DNA of 64,000 bases from contig NZ_MDEN01000053.1 in NCBI RefSeq assembly GCF_001705435.1, positions 62,001-126,000 on the forward strand, in the 5' to 3' direction. Of the stretch, positions 26,143 through 35,773 are shown piece by piece (position 1 is the first letter of the stretch; each line of letters begins with the position of its first letter). A model generated the notes under the pieces. It ran no database searches. It saw nothing but the letters and a program-made list of their open reading frames with translations, and was not told where the DNA came from. Both the position numbers and the translations under genes were made by a program. Origin of the DNA: Pseudomonas graminis (GTDB lineage: Bacteria; Pseudomonadota; Gammaproteobacteria; Pseudomonadales; Pseudomonadaceae).

Positions 26143-26240
26143 GGCCGGCGCGAACACCCTCAATTTGGCATGGTCTGGACGCACTACGCTGAGCAGCGGT
26201 ATCTTCGCGCGCTTTATTCTCTGCAGTTCAAGGATGATCA

Positions 26241-27062
26241 ATGTTGCTCCTCCGTCCCTATTCCCGCCTGTCATCGCTGCGCCCGATTTCCCCATGGCTC
26301 CGATTGACCGCGATCGCAGGCATCGCCTGTGCCCTGATGGCCTGTCAGTCCCGTCAGGTGGCGTCTCCTGCCATCGCCTCCGCTCCAGCCGTCCCGAGCC
26401 CGGAAGACATCAAACAGCAGCAATTCAAGACCTTCGTCAGCCGTTTCCAGTTCATTCTCGGAAACAGAGCGCTTGAGGCCAACAGCGAAGGCCTGACGGG
26501 TGAGGTCCGCTTGCGCATCAAGATCAATCGCAACAATGAGGTATTCAGCTGTGAAACCCAGGCCACAGGCATTGCCACGGCAAATGCACCGGTGGCCGAT
26601 CTTTCAAAAAAGGTGTGCTGGAGCGCGGTGTTCCCGATCGTACCCGGGGACCGGTTCAACAAGGACGGCAACGTGGAAGTCGTCGCCCCCTTGATCTACG
26701 TGCCAATGAGCGATATCCAGCGCTTGTCCATGGAGCCCCGTTATCAGCAATACGCGCAGGGGCGGTATTTCGCCGAGCGGACACTGATGAAATCACCGCC
26801 CGGCAGCATCGGCGTGGTCACTTTCGAGTATCTGGCGAACAAGCAGGGCAAGGTCAAGGAATGCGTCGTCAACCTCGAACGCCACCGCGAACGCCCGGAG
26901 GCCTTCACCTACGACAACGTCTTGCAAAGCCGACTCACCGAGCAGTGCAAACATCTTGACATCGCGCAGATGCCCGGTTTCTCCGTGGATGAAACCGGCG
27001 TGTCCAGAGGCGCGGTAGCGTTCGAATACAGCCCTTGGATGGCCGGGCCACGGGCGCGATAA
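26241..27062 (+). CDS. Lipoprotein with TonB-C-terminal-like repeats
   Basis: This 273-residue protein has a long N-terminal signal ending in a lipobox (GIACALMAC, cysteine near residue 35), so it is a predicted lipoprotein. The mature part contains two similar segments: GEVRLRIKINRNNEVFSCET with a later KKVCWSAVFP, and GVVTFEYLANKQGKVKECVV with LTEQCKHLDI. This beta-strand-then-cysteine pattern resembles energy-transducer TonB C-terminal domains. The paired cysteines may form disulfides. Function is unknown. It follows REP elements and has no obvious operon partner. Confidence 0.65.
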   Translation: MLLLRPYSRLSSLRPISPWLRLTAIAGIACALMACQSRQVASPAIASAPAVPSPEDIKQQQFKTFVSRFQFILGNRALEANSEGLTGEVRLRIKINRNNEVFSCETQATGIATANAPVADLSKKVCWSAVFPIVPGDRFNKDGNVEVVAPLIYVPMSDIQRLSMEPRYQQYAQGRYFAERTLMKSPPGSIGVVTFEYLANKQGKVKECVVNLERHRERPEAFTYDNVLQSRLTEQCKHLDIAQMPGFSVDETGVSRGAVAFEYSPWMAGPRAR

Positions 27063-27165
27063 AAAAGTGATTGATCCTGGCGCTGGACGCCGTGGGTCGT
27101 AACCGACTGAACTGTGCCGGCCTACCGCGGCCTCAGACTTACACCCGCTAAAGGAGGCCAAGGCC

Positions 27166-27414
27166 ATGAACAACGACGAATTCAATCAATACGACGCAGA
27201 GCGCTTCCACGGTCAGGTCGCCGAGCAGTTGGGCATCAGCGTGGAAGAGCTGAAAACCTGGATGATCAACGACATCGAGCGGGTCACCGAAGGCGGCGAG
27301 GACGTGGGGCACATGGTGGTGTTCCGTGAGTCCACGCCCGATGAGGTGCTCGACAAGCTCAAGAACCCGCAGAGTCGCTTTACGGCGATGACGGGTGTGA
27401 TCCATCACGAGTAA
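27166..27414 (+). CDS. Small acidic hypothetical protein
   Basis: This 82-residue acidic cytoplasmic protein, MNNDEFNQYDAERFHGQVAE onward, is preceded by a very strong ribosome-binding site (AAAGGAGG about 10 bases ahead of ATG 27166). Such a site argues that the gene is real and well expressed. The middle (VEELKTWMINDIERV) looks helical and the end reads SRFTAMTGVIHHE. I do not recognise a family beyond conserved Pseudomonas hypotheticals. It stands alone. Confidence 0.65.
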   Translation: MNNDEFNQYDAERFHGQVAEQLGISVEELKTWMINDIERVTEGGEDVGHMVVFRESTPDEVLDKLKNPQSRFTAMTGVIHHE

Positions 27415-27726
27415 GCCCTGGCGCTCGGTTCTATGATCACCGGCTGGACAAATCATCCCCCGTTCAGCCAATCCCGGCCGTGGTGTTCACTTAACGCTAA
27501 GTGGGCACCTGCGGTTGCCTGTCAGTAAGGCCCGCGTCCATCCGCGTTGCGCCGTCCATGTCCCTTGCGACCCCGTTATTATCCCTTTCTCGCCCCTTTC
27601 GATGGAACGGTGGAGAAATAAGGCGTCATGTCAGTGGGTCAATCAATTATTGGTCTTAAATAACCGTTGGTAAGCGCCGATAAAAGTTGAACGGCGGCAA
27701 TTTTTCCATCGATGACCTGAGGCCTG
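27415..27726. other. Intergenic region before the chemoreceptor gene
   Basis: This 312-base gap contains no convincing coding frame. Its 3' part carries the FliA-type promoter listed separately. Within 27470-27520, GTTCACTTAACGCTAAGTGGGC holds an ACTTAACGCTAAGT dyad that could terminate the small upstream gene or bind a regulator. Confidence 0.5.
27657..27683 (+). promoter_or_regulatory. FliA (sigma-28) promoter of the chemoreceptor
   Basis: TAAA (27657-27660), a 15-base spacer and GCCGATAA (27676-27683) match the flagellar sigma-28 consensus TAAA-N15-GCCGATAA exactly. The predicted start of transcription is about 35 bases ahead of the chemoreceptor ATG. This places the receptor in the late flagellar regulon. 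Confidence 0.8.
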
Positions 27727-29343
27727 ATGATGTCGATAAAACTACGTCTTTTGCTATTGACTGGCACCAGCGTGCTCGCGGTCCTGATAATCAGTCTGGT
27801 CAGTTATTTGAGCAATGCGCGAACGGAAGCCGCGATGATCGACAGTGAGGTCAGCATGATTGCCCTGAGCAATCATCTGGAAGCCGACATGATGCACGAT
27901 GCGCTGCGTGCTGACGTGCTGTTGGCGATGCTGGTCGGCATAGGTAAAAGTGATACCGATCGAGATCAGGTCGTGGCGGGTCTGGCCGAACATGCTGCAC
28001 ATTTTCGCAAGGTCCTTGCGGACAACCTGACCCTGCCCCTCAACCAAAGCCTGAAATCAGCGTTGGAGAAAATCAAGCCCGGCCTGGACGCCTATATTGC
28101 CGCGGGCGAGCGAATTGTCGATCTGGCACTCAACAGTCCGGAACGGGCACAGCAGGAGCTGGCACAGTTCAGCAGCGCCTTCACCCAGCTGGAAGGTGAA
28201 ATGTCCAGCCTGAGCGAGCTGATCGAGACTAATTCAAAGGCCAGTGGGGAAGGCACCCGTAACGCCAGCCGCAGTGCCAACATCGCCCTGGGTGCTGTGC
28301 TGGTGATCAGCATGCTGCTGCTGAGCGCGCAGGGCTTCTGGGTGACGCAAAGCATCATGACGCCCTTGCAGAATGCGCGACGAATCGCCGACAGCATCGC
28401 CCATGGCAACTTGAGCGAGCCTATTGCTGAACCCGTTAATCGCGATGAGGCCAGCCTGCTGATTCGTAGCCTGGCGGCCATGCAGCGCGACTTGCGCGGC
28501 ATGATTGAGGCGGTGCGTAACAATGCCCAGGGCGTGAGCACGATCAGCCAGCAGTTGGCGGGTAGCTGTCATGAGGTCGCCGGCAGCAGTCTGCAGCAGA
28601 GTGCCGCAGCCGGCACGATGTCAGCGGCGACCAGTGAAATGACCGCGAGCATCGAGGAGATCACGCGGCATGCAGAACAGGCGCTGGCCATGGCCAATCA
28701 GGCTGAAACCCTGGCCAAGAATGGCGGTCGCGTGATCCATCAGGTGGTCAGCGACATGGATGGCATCGCCCGATCGTCTCAGCAGTCGGCGCAAGTGATC
28801 CGTCTGCTGGACAAAGAGTCTGAAGGCATCTTCAACATTATCCAGGTGATCAAGGGCATTGCCGACCAGACCAATCTATTGGCGTTGAACGCTGCTATTG
28901 AAGCGGCCCGCGCCGGTGAGCAGGGGCGAGGTTTTGCGGTGGTTGCCGACGAAGTGCGCAGCCTTGCGGGACGCACCAGCGCCTCGACCCAGGAAATTGC
29001 CAGCATGGTGACACGCATCCAGCAAAGCACCCGCGACGCCGTGATGAGCATGGAAGCGGGTGTTGCCCAGGTCGATAAGGGTATGGCGGTGACTGCCGAG
29101 GTGGAGCAGGCTATTGGCGAAATCCTTGAAGCAACGCTGGGCACCAGTCAGTTGGTCAATGACATCACCCGGACTATCGGTGAGCAAAGTCTGGCCAGCA
29201 ATGAGATTGCCCATCAAGTTGAGATGATCGCCAGCATGTCGGCCGGTAATAGCCAGGTGATTGGCCAGACAGCCAGTACCACCGATCAACTGGCAGTGCT
29301 TGCAGGCCAGCTTTCCCAGTCGGTGGATCGTTTCCGGCTTTGA
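27727..29343 (+). CDS. Methyl-accepting chemotaxis protein
   Basis: This 538-residue transmembrane chemoreceptor has a first membrane helix at about 8-28, a helical periplasmic sensor of about 155 residues, and a second helix near 186-208 ([20 protein letters not shown]). A HAMP domain ([20 protein letters not shown]) and a long coiled-coil signalling domain follow. The hairpin tip [20 protein letters not shown], which binds CheA and CheW, is intact. The sensor ligand cannot be told; the four-helix-bundle style is seen in amino-acid and organic-acid receptors. No CheR-docking pentapeptide is visible at the C-terminus (DRFRL). A perfect FliA promoter lies upstream. Confidence 0.92.
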   Translation: MMSIKLRLLLLTGTSVLAVLIISLVSYLSNARTEAAMIDSEVSMIALSNHLEADMMHDALRADVLLAMLVGIGKSDTDRDQVVAGLAEHAAHFRKVLADNLTLPLNQSLKSALEKIKPGLDAYIAAGERIVDLALNSPERAQQELAQFSSAFTQLEGEMSSLSELIETNSKASGEGTRNASRSANIALGAVLVISMLLLSAQGFWVTQSIMTPLQNARRIADSIAHGNLSEPIAEPVNRDEASLLIRSLAAMQRDLRGMIEAVRNNAQGVSTISQQLAGSCHEVAGSSLQQSAAAGTMSAATSEMTASIEEITRHAEQALAMANQAETLAKNGGRVIHQVVSDMDGIARSSQQSAQVIRLLDKESEGIFNIIQVIKGIADQTNLLALNAAIEAARAGEQGRGFAVVADEVRSLAGRTSASTQEIASMVTRIQQSTRDAVMSMEAGVAQVDKGMAVTAEVEQAIGEILEATLGTSQLVNDITRTIGEQSLASNEIAHQVEMIASMSAGNSQVIGQTASTTDQLAVLAGQLSQSVDRFRL

Positions 29344-29399
29344 CGCAGGCGTCCACGTTTACATCGCATCGACCAGTGCCATGCTTGAATTGCAGACAA

Positions 29400-29427
29400 C
29401 AAAAAGCCCGATCACTCGGGCTTTTTG
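29400..29427. terminator. Bidirectional rho-independent terminator
   Basis: AAAAAGCCCG, a short loop and CGGGCTTTTT form a hairpin with A- and T-runs on both sides, between the convergent chemoreceptor and glucose dehydrogenase genes. It can end both transcripts. Confidence 0.92.
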
Positions 29428-29445
29428 TTGTCGCTCAGCCGCTGA

Positions 29446-31848
29446 TTACTTCGACGGCAGGGCGTAGGCAATCAGGGAATCGCCCATTTTGGTACCGAAC
29501 GAGCCATGCCCGCCGGCCATGATCACAATGTACTGCTTGCCATTGCTCTCGTAGGTCATCGGTGTGGCTTGACCGCCAGCCGGCAACCGCGCTTCCCAGA
29601 GCAGATCACCGTTGGTGACGTTGAAGGCACGCAGGTAGTTGTCCTGGGTGCCGGCGATGAACATCAGGTTGCCGGCCGTGGAGATGGGACCACCGAGCAT
29701 CGGCACACCGATTTTCAGCGGTGGCAGTTGAATGCCTTTCAGGCTGTCGCGGATGGTGCCGATACGCTTGCGCCACACCACGTCGTGGGTCTTCATGTCG
29801 ACACCCGCCACATAACCCCAGGCCGGCTCTTTACATGGCAGGCCCAGTGGGGACAGGAAGGCGTTGATTTCGACGCCATAAGGCACGCCGTACTGAGGCT
29901 GAATGCCCATTTCGGTACCGGTCCCGGTGGCACCTTCTTTAGGCCACAGCGGGTTGTTCGGGCCACGGGGAATCAGCTTGGACACGAACGGCAGCGCCAT
30001 CGGGTTCATCAGCGCAACCTGACGGTCGGCGTTGACCGAGATGCCACCCCATTCGAAAACGCCCAGGTTGCCCGGGAACACCAGCGTGCCTTGCTCGGAC
30101 GGCGGCGTGTACTGGCCGTTGTACGACAGCTGCTTGAAGATCACGCGGCAGACCAGTTGGTCGAACATGGTCGCGCCCCACATCTCCTTGTCGGACAGGG
30201 TTTGAATCGACGTCAGGTTCAGGTTCGAGCGCGGCTGGGTCGGGCTGACCCGATCGCCTGGCGCCGCTTCACCCGCAGGCACCGGCATTTCATGGACCGG
30301 CACGATTGGCTTGCCGTCGCGACGGTCGAGCACGAACAGGTTGCCTGCCTTGGTCGGCACGTACACCGCAGGGACAGCTTCGCCGCTGCCGGTTTTCACG
30401 TCAGCCAGGGTTGGCTGAGCCGGTACGTCCATGTCCCACAAGTCGTGGTGGGTGGTCTGGAAACTCCACACCAGTTTGCCGGTGGAGCCGTTCATGGCGA
30501 CGATCGAGCTGGCATAACGCTCCATCACCGGGGTGCGGTTGCCGCCCCAGATGTCGGGCGTCGGATTGCCGGTTGGCACGTAGACCACGTCGGTTTTCGC
30601 GTCGTACGCCAGCGGTGCCCAGGCGTTCGGCGAGTTGTTGACCAGGGTCTTGCCGTCGCCCGGAATCGCGTTCGGGTCTTCCGCGCCAGTGTCGAAGATC
30701 CACTTCAGCGCACCCGTGTTGACGTCGTAGCCACGGATCGCACCGGATGGCTCGTGCACCGACAGGTTATCGGTCACCGAACCGCCGATGATCACGGTGG
30801 TGCCGGTCACCACAGGCGGGGAGGTGGGTTCGAGGCCGCCCGGATACGGGTAGGGCTGCAAGTGCAGCAGATCGAGCTCGCCGTTTTTGGCGAAGTCGGC
30901 ACACGGTGCGCCGGTGTCAGCGTTGATGGCGAACAGACGACCGTCGTTGACCGGCAGGAATACCTTGCGCGGGCAACTGGTGGCGACCGGCTGAGTGCCT
31001 TCCAGGCTTTTCGCAAACTGCGTGGTGTCAGCCTGATCGAAGTAGGCGACGCCACGGCAGGTCAAGTGCTGGAAGGACGGGTCGGATTTGAGCTTGGGAT
31101 CGAATCTCCACTTCTCTTTGCCGGTCGCCGGGTCCAGCGCCACCAGGATCTGGTGGGTGGTGCAGATGTACATGTTGTCGCCTACCTTGATCGGCGTCAG
31201 CTCGTTGGTGGTCTCGCCAGAGTCATTCGCGGTTTTCGATTCGCCGCTGTTGAAGGTCCACGCCACCTGCAGGTCTTTGACGTTGCCTTCGTTGATCTGG
31301 GTCAGCGGGGAATAGCGCGTGCCCGACTGGGTGCGGCCATAAGCAGGCCAGTCGCCATTGGCGATGCCTTCGACAGGCTCATGCTGCGCGGGTTGCGCGG
31401 TGGCCATGCTGCCGTTGATTTCCTGCGGGTCGTTGAAGATGGCATACACCATCACCACGATGGCCAGCGCCAATGTCGCGGATAAAAAGGTTTTGCCGGG
31501 CTTGATGCGCTCCGGAATATCCCGGGTCACCGCCGGAATGAGCAGCCACAGACCCAACACCCCGAGGATGTCGAATCGCGGCACCAGCGCCCAGAAGTCC
31601 GTGCCTGCTTCCCACAGACCCCAGACCACGGTGATCAGCATCAGCGCGCCATACAGCCAGAGCGATGCCGCGGAACGTCGCCACAACAGGACGGCGAACA
31701 CCAGCAGCGCGACGCCCAGGAACAGATAATAAAAAGAGCCGCCCAATGTGAGCAGCCAGATACCGCCTACCAGCAGAAACAAGGCAAAGATGCCTGCAAT
31801 GATGGAAGTGAAACGCCTCAGCCCTGAAGCTTTTGATAAGTCATTCAT
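29446..31848 (-). CDS. gcd: PQQ-dependent membrane glucose dehydrogenase
   Basis: This 800-residue quinoprotein oxidises D-glucose to gluconolactone in the periplasm and passes electrons to ubiquinone. The first 145 residues contain five membrane helices (IIAGIFALFLLVGGIWLLTL and following). The remainder is the eight-bladed PQQ propeller, starting NGDWPAYGRTQSGTRYSPLT and including TTHHDLWDMDVPAQPTL and the tryptophan-docking repeats. Length equals other Gcd enzymes. An AGGGGGAA site precedes ATG 31848. In pseudomonads this enzyme feeds periplasmic gluconate formation and phosphate solubilisation. PQQ synthesis genes are not in the window. Confidence 0.95.
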   Translation of the reverse strand: MNDLSKASGLRRFTSIIAGIFALFLLVGGIWLLTLGGSFYYLFLGVALLVFAVLLWRRSAASLWLYGALMLITVVWGLWEAGTDFWALVPRFDILGVLGLWLLIPAVTRDIPERIKPGKTFLSATLALAIVVMVYAIFNDPQEINGSMATAQPAQHEPVEGIANGDWPAYGRTQSGTRYSPLTQINEGNVKDLQVAWTFNSGESKTANDSGETTNELTPIKVGDNMYICTTHQILVALDPATGKEKWRFDPKLKSDPSFQHLTCRGVAYFDQADTTQFAKSLEGTQPVATSCPRKVFLPVNDGRLFAINADTGAPCADFAKNGELDLLHLQPYPYPGGLEPTSPPVVTGTTVIIGGSVTDNLSVHEPSGAIRGYDVNTGALKWIFDTGAEDPNAIPGDGKTLVNNSPNAWAPLAYDAKTDVVYVPTGNPTPDIWGGNRTPVMERYASSIVAMNGSTGKLVWSFQTTHHDLWDMDVPAQPTLADVKTGSGEAVPAVYVPTKAGNLFVLDRRDGKPIVPVHEMPVPAGEAAPGDRVSPTQPRSNLNLTSIQTLSDKEMWGATMFDQLVCRVIFKQLSYNGQYTPPSEQGTLVFPGNLGVFEWGGISVNADRQVALMNPMALPFVSKLIPRGPNNPLWPKEGATGTGTEMGIQPQYGVPYGVEINAFLSPLGLPCKEPAWGYVAGVDMKTHDVVWRKRIGTIRDSLKGIQLPPLKIGVPMLGGPISTAGNLMFIAGTQDNYLRAFNVTNGDLLWEARLPAGGQATPMTYESNGKQYIVIMAGGHGSFGTKMGDSLIAYALPSK

Positions 31849-32256
31849 CGATGTTCCCCCTTGGGATGTAGTGCATGGACTGTGCGCCTCATAGGGGGTT
31901 CAACTCCCCGATCAGCCGGTTGGATGAATTTTTTCGGCATCACTGACCACACGCTCTTTCCAAGCATAGGCCGTGTTCACGAACTGATCCCGGGGGAAAA
32001 GCATTCAGAGGGCAATCGGCCCGGCCTTACGCAGGTTCGGGGCCTGAAGAGGGGCTGAAAGGACCGGCGAGATGGCGCTACAGGGCGGCAAGGTAATGCC
32101 CGCTATGGTGCATCCCATCGCTCAAAGTTGCGGGGGGGTGTGGGCGCAGACTAGAGTCGTCAACAGGCCATTCAACTTACGGCAGGCGCATGAGACGGAG
32201 TCCATCGATTCCCTCTGGTCTGCGCTCTCATAACGCGCTGGAAGTGTAAGTTTTCT
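31849..32256. other. Intergenic region between divergent gcd and lipoprotein genes
   Basis: This 408-base gap should contain the promoters of both divergent genes. No small frame looks coding, no REP copy is present, and I see no clear operator. The tract GCGGGGGGGTGTGG near 32130 is a G-rich stretch of unknown relevance. Confidence 0.5.
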
Positions 32257-32727
32257 ATGCACAATCGGTTAAGCAGGACGCGAGCCACGACGCTGCTGAT
32301 CACAGCGGCGGTTTTTGTGTGTATATCCGGGTGCACGACCCAGGCCACGACCGGTGCGTCATTGGTCGATTACACCTCAGTCAGCGCATCTTCACCGCCA
32401 CACAAACTCACCGGCCTTTGGGCCGGTCCCCACGCCGGCGGCACTTTTTACGTGGAAATCTTCGAGGACGGCGACCTGCGCACCTGCCTGAGCGCTCCGC
32501 CTTATTACCGGGCGATGGACGGAAAATATGCCGACGAGGCGTTGTATCTGGAAGACGGCACCCGTATTGAATTTCAGCCGGCGGGTGCGCAGCGCATCAC
32601 TATTTATTCGCCCCCAGGAAGGCCGGTGACCACGCTGGAACGCGGTGCGCCAAGTCTCTCCGCCAGCGAGTGCCAGGGAGGCGCCGATGACGTCCAGCGC
32701 AAACTTTCCCACTGGGCTGCGCAGTAG
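32257..32727 (+). CDS. Putative lipoprotein
   Basis: This 156-residue protein has a signal peptide and lipobox (TAAVFVCISGC, cysteine near residue 26), so it is probably anchored to a membrane. The mature domain, LTGLWAGPHAGGTFYVEIFE, continues as a small beta-rich domain (GDLRTCLSAPPYYR, LYLEDGTRIEFQPAG) with two cysteines that could bond. The family is not recognised. The next gene starts 15 bases after its stop, so the two may be cotranscribed. Confidence 0.65.
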   Translation: MHNRLSRTRATTLLITAAVFVCISGCTTQATTGASLVDYTSVSASSPPHKLTGLWAGPHAGGTFYVEIFEDGDLRTCLSAPPYYRAMDGKYADEALYLEDGTRIEFQPAGAQRITIYSPPGRPVTTLERGAPSLSASECQGGADDVQRKLSHWAAQ

Positions 32728-32742
32728 CGGCGGGGTGCGTTA

Positions 32743-33498
32743 ATGCAGTCGGTGTGGATCGCAGCCGCTACCTTCGCCTGCCTGCTGGCGGCATCGTTGC
32801 TGATGATGCACTGGTATCCCAGGCTTTCGAGCCGTCATCGAGACGAGGACACCAACACGGTCATCCGCCTGGTGGCCAACATCTTCGTGGTGATGACCTC
32901 GCTCGTGTTCGGGCTGATGATCAATTCAGCCAAGAACACCTATGAATCCATCGACGCGAGCTTCCATGCCTACGCCACTGATCTGATCATCTTCGACCGA
33001 ACGCTGCGCACTTACGGCGAGTCCGCGCAACAGACACGCGGGCTGCTGGTGACGTACCTTGAGCGGGCCATTGCCAATCCGTATCGCGGTGATGAAGCGC
33101 TGCAGCATCGCAAAAGCCAGGCCGCGCAGTACCTGGACGACATTGGCAAATCCCTCGCCGGGGTGCGCCCGGCGGATCGCTTCCATGAAACCTTGATGCT
33201 GGACATTCGCCAGCAGTACCACGGCCTGATCGAACAGCGCTGGCGAATCGTCGAGCAGTCCGAAGGGGCGATACCCGGCCCGCTGATCGGCATGCTGATC
33301 GCGTGGATGACGCTGATTTTCGCCACCTTCGGCTACCGGGCGCCGCGCAATCCGATGGTCATTGGCATGTTCACCGTATCAGCACTGCTGATTGCCGCGT
33401 CGGTCTACCTGGTCCTGGACATGGACATTCCCTTTCACGGCCCCATCCAGATCTCTGATGAGCCGCTTCGCCGGGCCTTGGCGGAGATGCAGTTGTAA
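32743..33498 (+). CDS. DUF4239-like (bestrophin-like) membrane protein
   Basis: This 251-residue inner-membrane protein has helices near 1-22, 42-62 (LVANIFVVMTSLVFGLMINS), 185-203 and 208-228. A helical loop lies between the second and third helices. The layout and the NTYESIDASFHAYATDLIIF segment fit the DUF4239 family, which is distantly similar to bestrophin channels; function is unproven. It begins 15 bases after the lipoprotein gene. The assignment is by layout and remembered motifs, so it is moderate. Confidence 0.6.
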   Translation: MQSVWIAAATFACLLAASLLMMHWYPRLSSRHRDEDTNTVIRLVANIFVVMTSLVFGLMINSAKNTYESIDASFHAYATDLIIFDRTLRTYGESAQQTRGLLVTYLERAIANPYRGDEALQHRKSQAAQYLDDIGKSLAGVRPADRFHETLMLDIRQQYHGLIEQRWRIVEQSEGAIPGPLIGMLIAWMTLIFATFGYRAPRNPMVIGMFTVSALLIAASVYLVLDMDIPFHGPIQISDEPLRRALAEMQL

Positions 33499-33668
33499 GC
33501 GTGTGCTTTAACCGCTTTTGGGTCGTGGTCGCGCTCGGGTTGCGGGCCTTTATAACGAAGCGTCGGAGGGCAGAAAAGGAGGGATTTGCGAGGTGGGCCG
33601 GGTATGATGCAGCGCTCTGCACGTCACCACTCTGCACGCTACCGTGCCAGCCCGTATTCAGGATCACA

Positions 33669-34400
33669 ATGCCCAGCCCCATGTTTACCGTCATGCGCCT
33701 CGACGCCACGCCCCCGGAATCGATCAAGAGCCAGATCATGCAAATGGTGATCGACTACGTCACCGACCTCAGCATGGTGGCCATCGCCCCGAGCAATCCG
33801 TTGTACCCGCTGTACCAATACGGCGTCGGCCATGAAGTGCATCAGTACGTGCAGGCGATGGATGGCTCGCGGGGGATTGCGGTGGAATTGATCGTGGCGC
33901 TGGACGCCGAGGATCCGTCGATCGTCATCGGCTTTTTGCTCTATTTGCCGGTTCAACAGGACCCGCAGGCGTGCGCCGTGGCGTACATGGCGGTGCAAAC
34001 GGTACGCCGTCGTCAGGGCGTGGCGCGGGCCATGCTGACAAAGATGACCGAACGCTATCCCCATGCGGAGCTGGCGTGCTTCGTCTCCAAAGTTGCGGTG
34101 TTCGAGGCGCTGGGTTTTCAGGTGTTGGGTGCGCGCGGGCCGCAGGTGGTGATGAACACCCGTGAGCGGCAGACCGAGGGCTTGTTGGCCGTGCTGGACA
34201 TTGCGCCGATCTACAACTCGCTGGAAGTGCGGCAGATCCACAGCTATCTGTTGAAGCAGCACGGCAAGCGCGCCATGACCGATGCGGAGAAACAGCGCGA
34301 TCGCCACATCGATCAGTTGACCCGCCAGGCCCGGCTATTCGTCAACGGACTGTTGGGCGAGTCAGGCGCGCAAGCCTTCATCGGCCCGCGGCTCGTCTAA
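33669..34400 (+). CDS. GNAT-family acetyltransferase
   Basis: This 243-residue protein has the acetyl-CoA-binding signature of GNAT enzymes in AYMAVQTVRRRQGVARAMLT (the QxxGxA-type P-loop is RRRQGVA), preceded by a strand that reads IVIGFLLYLPVQQ. The C-terminal 80 residues are helical and basic and unusual for the family. ATG 33669 has AGGA five bases ahead and matches the beginning of the folded domain; the frame from 33501 is rejected as start. It converges with the methyltransferase gene with only 15 bases between stops. The acceptor substrate is unknown. Confidence 0.75.
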   Translation: MPSPMFTVMRLDATPPESIKSQIMQMVIDYVTDLSMVAIAPSNPLYPLYQYGVGHEVHQYVQAMDGSRGIAVELIVALDAEDPSIVIGFLLYLPVQQDPQACAVAYMAVQTVRRRQGVARAMLTKMTERYPHAELACFVSKVAVFEALGFQVLGARGPQVVMNTRERQTEGLLAVLDIAPIYNSLEVRQIHSYLLKQHGKRAMTDAEKQRDRHIDQLTRQARLFVNGLLGESGAQAFIGPRLV

Positions 34401-34415
34401 TCCAGCGATCAGCGA

Positions 34416-35015
34416 TCAGCGAACGGCCTCGTTGAGGTCGATCCCGCCTGAGTCCTTGCTCCACGTTTCCAGCAAGAAATCCCGCTCGGCGTGATGCAGC
34501 GTGCGTTCCATGGCCAGGTGCCGCGCCAGGACCTGGTGCACCTCGCGGCCCTCCATCGGGCAGCCTTCGATGGGGTGCAGCCAGTGGCATGCTAGCACCG
34601 CACTCTCCGGCGCCAGGCTTTCGCGAATGCGCTCGATGATCTCGCCGAAGGCATCCGGCGTCAGGTAATAGGCCCATTCGCTGATCACCACCAGATCGAA
34701 TTCTCCCGCCGGCCAGTCCTGGGGCAAACAGCCTTCCAGCACCTGAACATGGGCATGTTCGCTCAAGCGGTCTCGGGCCAGAGTGACAGCCCGGGGGCTG
34801 AGGTCCATGCACAGCAGCGCGTCGCAGCGTTCGGCCAGGCGCAGGCTCAGCTCGCCATTGGCGCAGCCCGGCTCGAAGATGCGCCCATAGCGCTGGCGCG
34901 GCAGAGCGGCGAGGGTCAGGTCGCGTTTGCGGTGTTCGTACCAGCGCGTACGAAAGGCCCAGGGGTCGTCGCTGTTGGCGAACAACGTCTCAAAATACTC
35001 ACCTGTCATGCTCAC
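34416..35015 (-). CDS. NodS-like SAM-dependent methyltransferase
   Basis: This 199-residue class I methyltransferase has the SAM-binding motif IFEPGCANGELSLRLAERCD and acidic motif LLCMDLSPRAVTLAR. The N-terminal stretch EYFETLFANSDDPWAFRTRW and CHWLHPIEGCPMEG match the NodS family, whose namesake N-methylates deacetylated chitooligosaccharides. A GTG start at 35015 overlaps the stop of the PIG-L gene (GTGA); ATG 35009 is the alternative. It is third in a coupled operon with an acyl-CoA dehydrogenase and a PIG-L deacetylase. The actual acceptor is unknown. Confidence 0.82.
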   Translation of the reverse strand: MSMTGEYFETLFANSDDPWAFRTRWYEHRKRDLTLAALPRQRYGRIFEPGCANGELSLRLAERCDALLCMDLSPRAVTLARDRLSEHAHVQVLEGCLPQDWPAGEFDLVVISEWAYYLTPDAFGEIIERIRESLAPESAVLACHWLHPIEGCPMEGREVHQVLARHLAMERTLHHAERDFLLETWSKDSGGIDLNEAVR

Positions 35016-35773
35016 AGAAACACCAGTTCGAAGGGTTGCAGCAGACGCTCCAGCGTCTGAGGGGTCAACACCGGAGGGGCGCCGGTGCTCGGGTCGTTTT
35101 CCAGCTGGCTCAAATGCGCCCCGATGGCCTCGCGCTTGCGCCGCAGTTGCTCCTCGCTGAGCCAGAATTTACGGGCCTGTTCCCAAGGGATGCGCGGGTC
35201 GTTCGGTTCAGCCCAATGCCAGGCCCACACCGGCATCTCCACCAGCGTCGCGCCACTGTTGGCCACCGCCTGAGCCGCACAATGGCCGACGGCTTCGTGG
35301 TCGCAGTGGCCGTCGTGGCGCCAGGTGGTCAACAACACATCCGAGGGACGCAGGTCTTCGCTGAGCAGGGCAATCAACGACTCGGCATGCCCGGCAACCT
35401 GACCATCGCCCATGCCGAGCCGTTGCCAGGACAGCCTCGACACGTCCAGGCCCAGGTGCGCGACGGCCTGTTCGCTTTCCCGGCGCCGCTCGGTTCGCAG
35501 GCGCTGTACCGGCCACAGCGGAGAGTGCGGATGACTGCCTTCGCCGTCGGTGACAGCCACCAGTTGCACATCGTGCTGCCGTTGGGCCATCGCCGCGAGC
35601 ACGCCGCCGCAGGTCAGTACTTCGTCGTCGGGATGCGGCGCGAGCACGATCAGGCGCGCGCCAGGTGGAATCAGTTCTTCCAGGGTGATCGGGCGCACAC
35701 TGCGCAACGCCACGCTGTTCTGCCAGGCGCTCAACGGGGTGCCGGTGACGCCGAAAGGCTGCGCTTCGTTCAT
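35012..35773 (-). CDS. PIG-L family deacetylase
   Basis: This 253-residue LmbE/PIG-L protein is a likely zinc-dependent N-deacetylase for an N-acetylglucosamine-type sugar or glycoconjugate. The zinc site is VLAPHPDDEVLTCGGVLAAM with the third ligand in HDGHCDHEAVGH. ATG 35773 overlaps the acyl-CoA dehydrogenase stop by four bases (ATGA) and is better than the TTG at 35782. The stop overlaps the methyltransferase start. No signal peptide is seen, so it acts in the cytoplasm. Together with a NodS-like enzyme it suggests deacetylation followed by N-methylation. Confidence 0.88.
   Translation of the reverse strand: MNEAQPFGVTGTPLSAWQNSVALRSVRPITLEELIPPGARLIVLAPHPDDEVLTCGGVLAAMAQRQHDVQLVAVTDGEGSHPHSPLWPVQRLRTERRRESEQAVAHLGLDVSRLSWQRLGMGDGQVAGHAESLIALLSEDLRPSDVLLTTWRHDGHCDHEAVGHCAAQAVANSGATLVEMPVWAWHWAEPNDPRIPWEQARKFWLSEEQLRRKREAIGAHLSQLENDPSTGAPPVLTPQTLERLLQPFELVFL

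Noticed and set aside
29506..31485. 659-residue plus-strand open frame inside gcd
   Set aside because: Shadow of gcd; no domain and histidine/arginine-rich composition typical of antisense frames.
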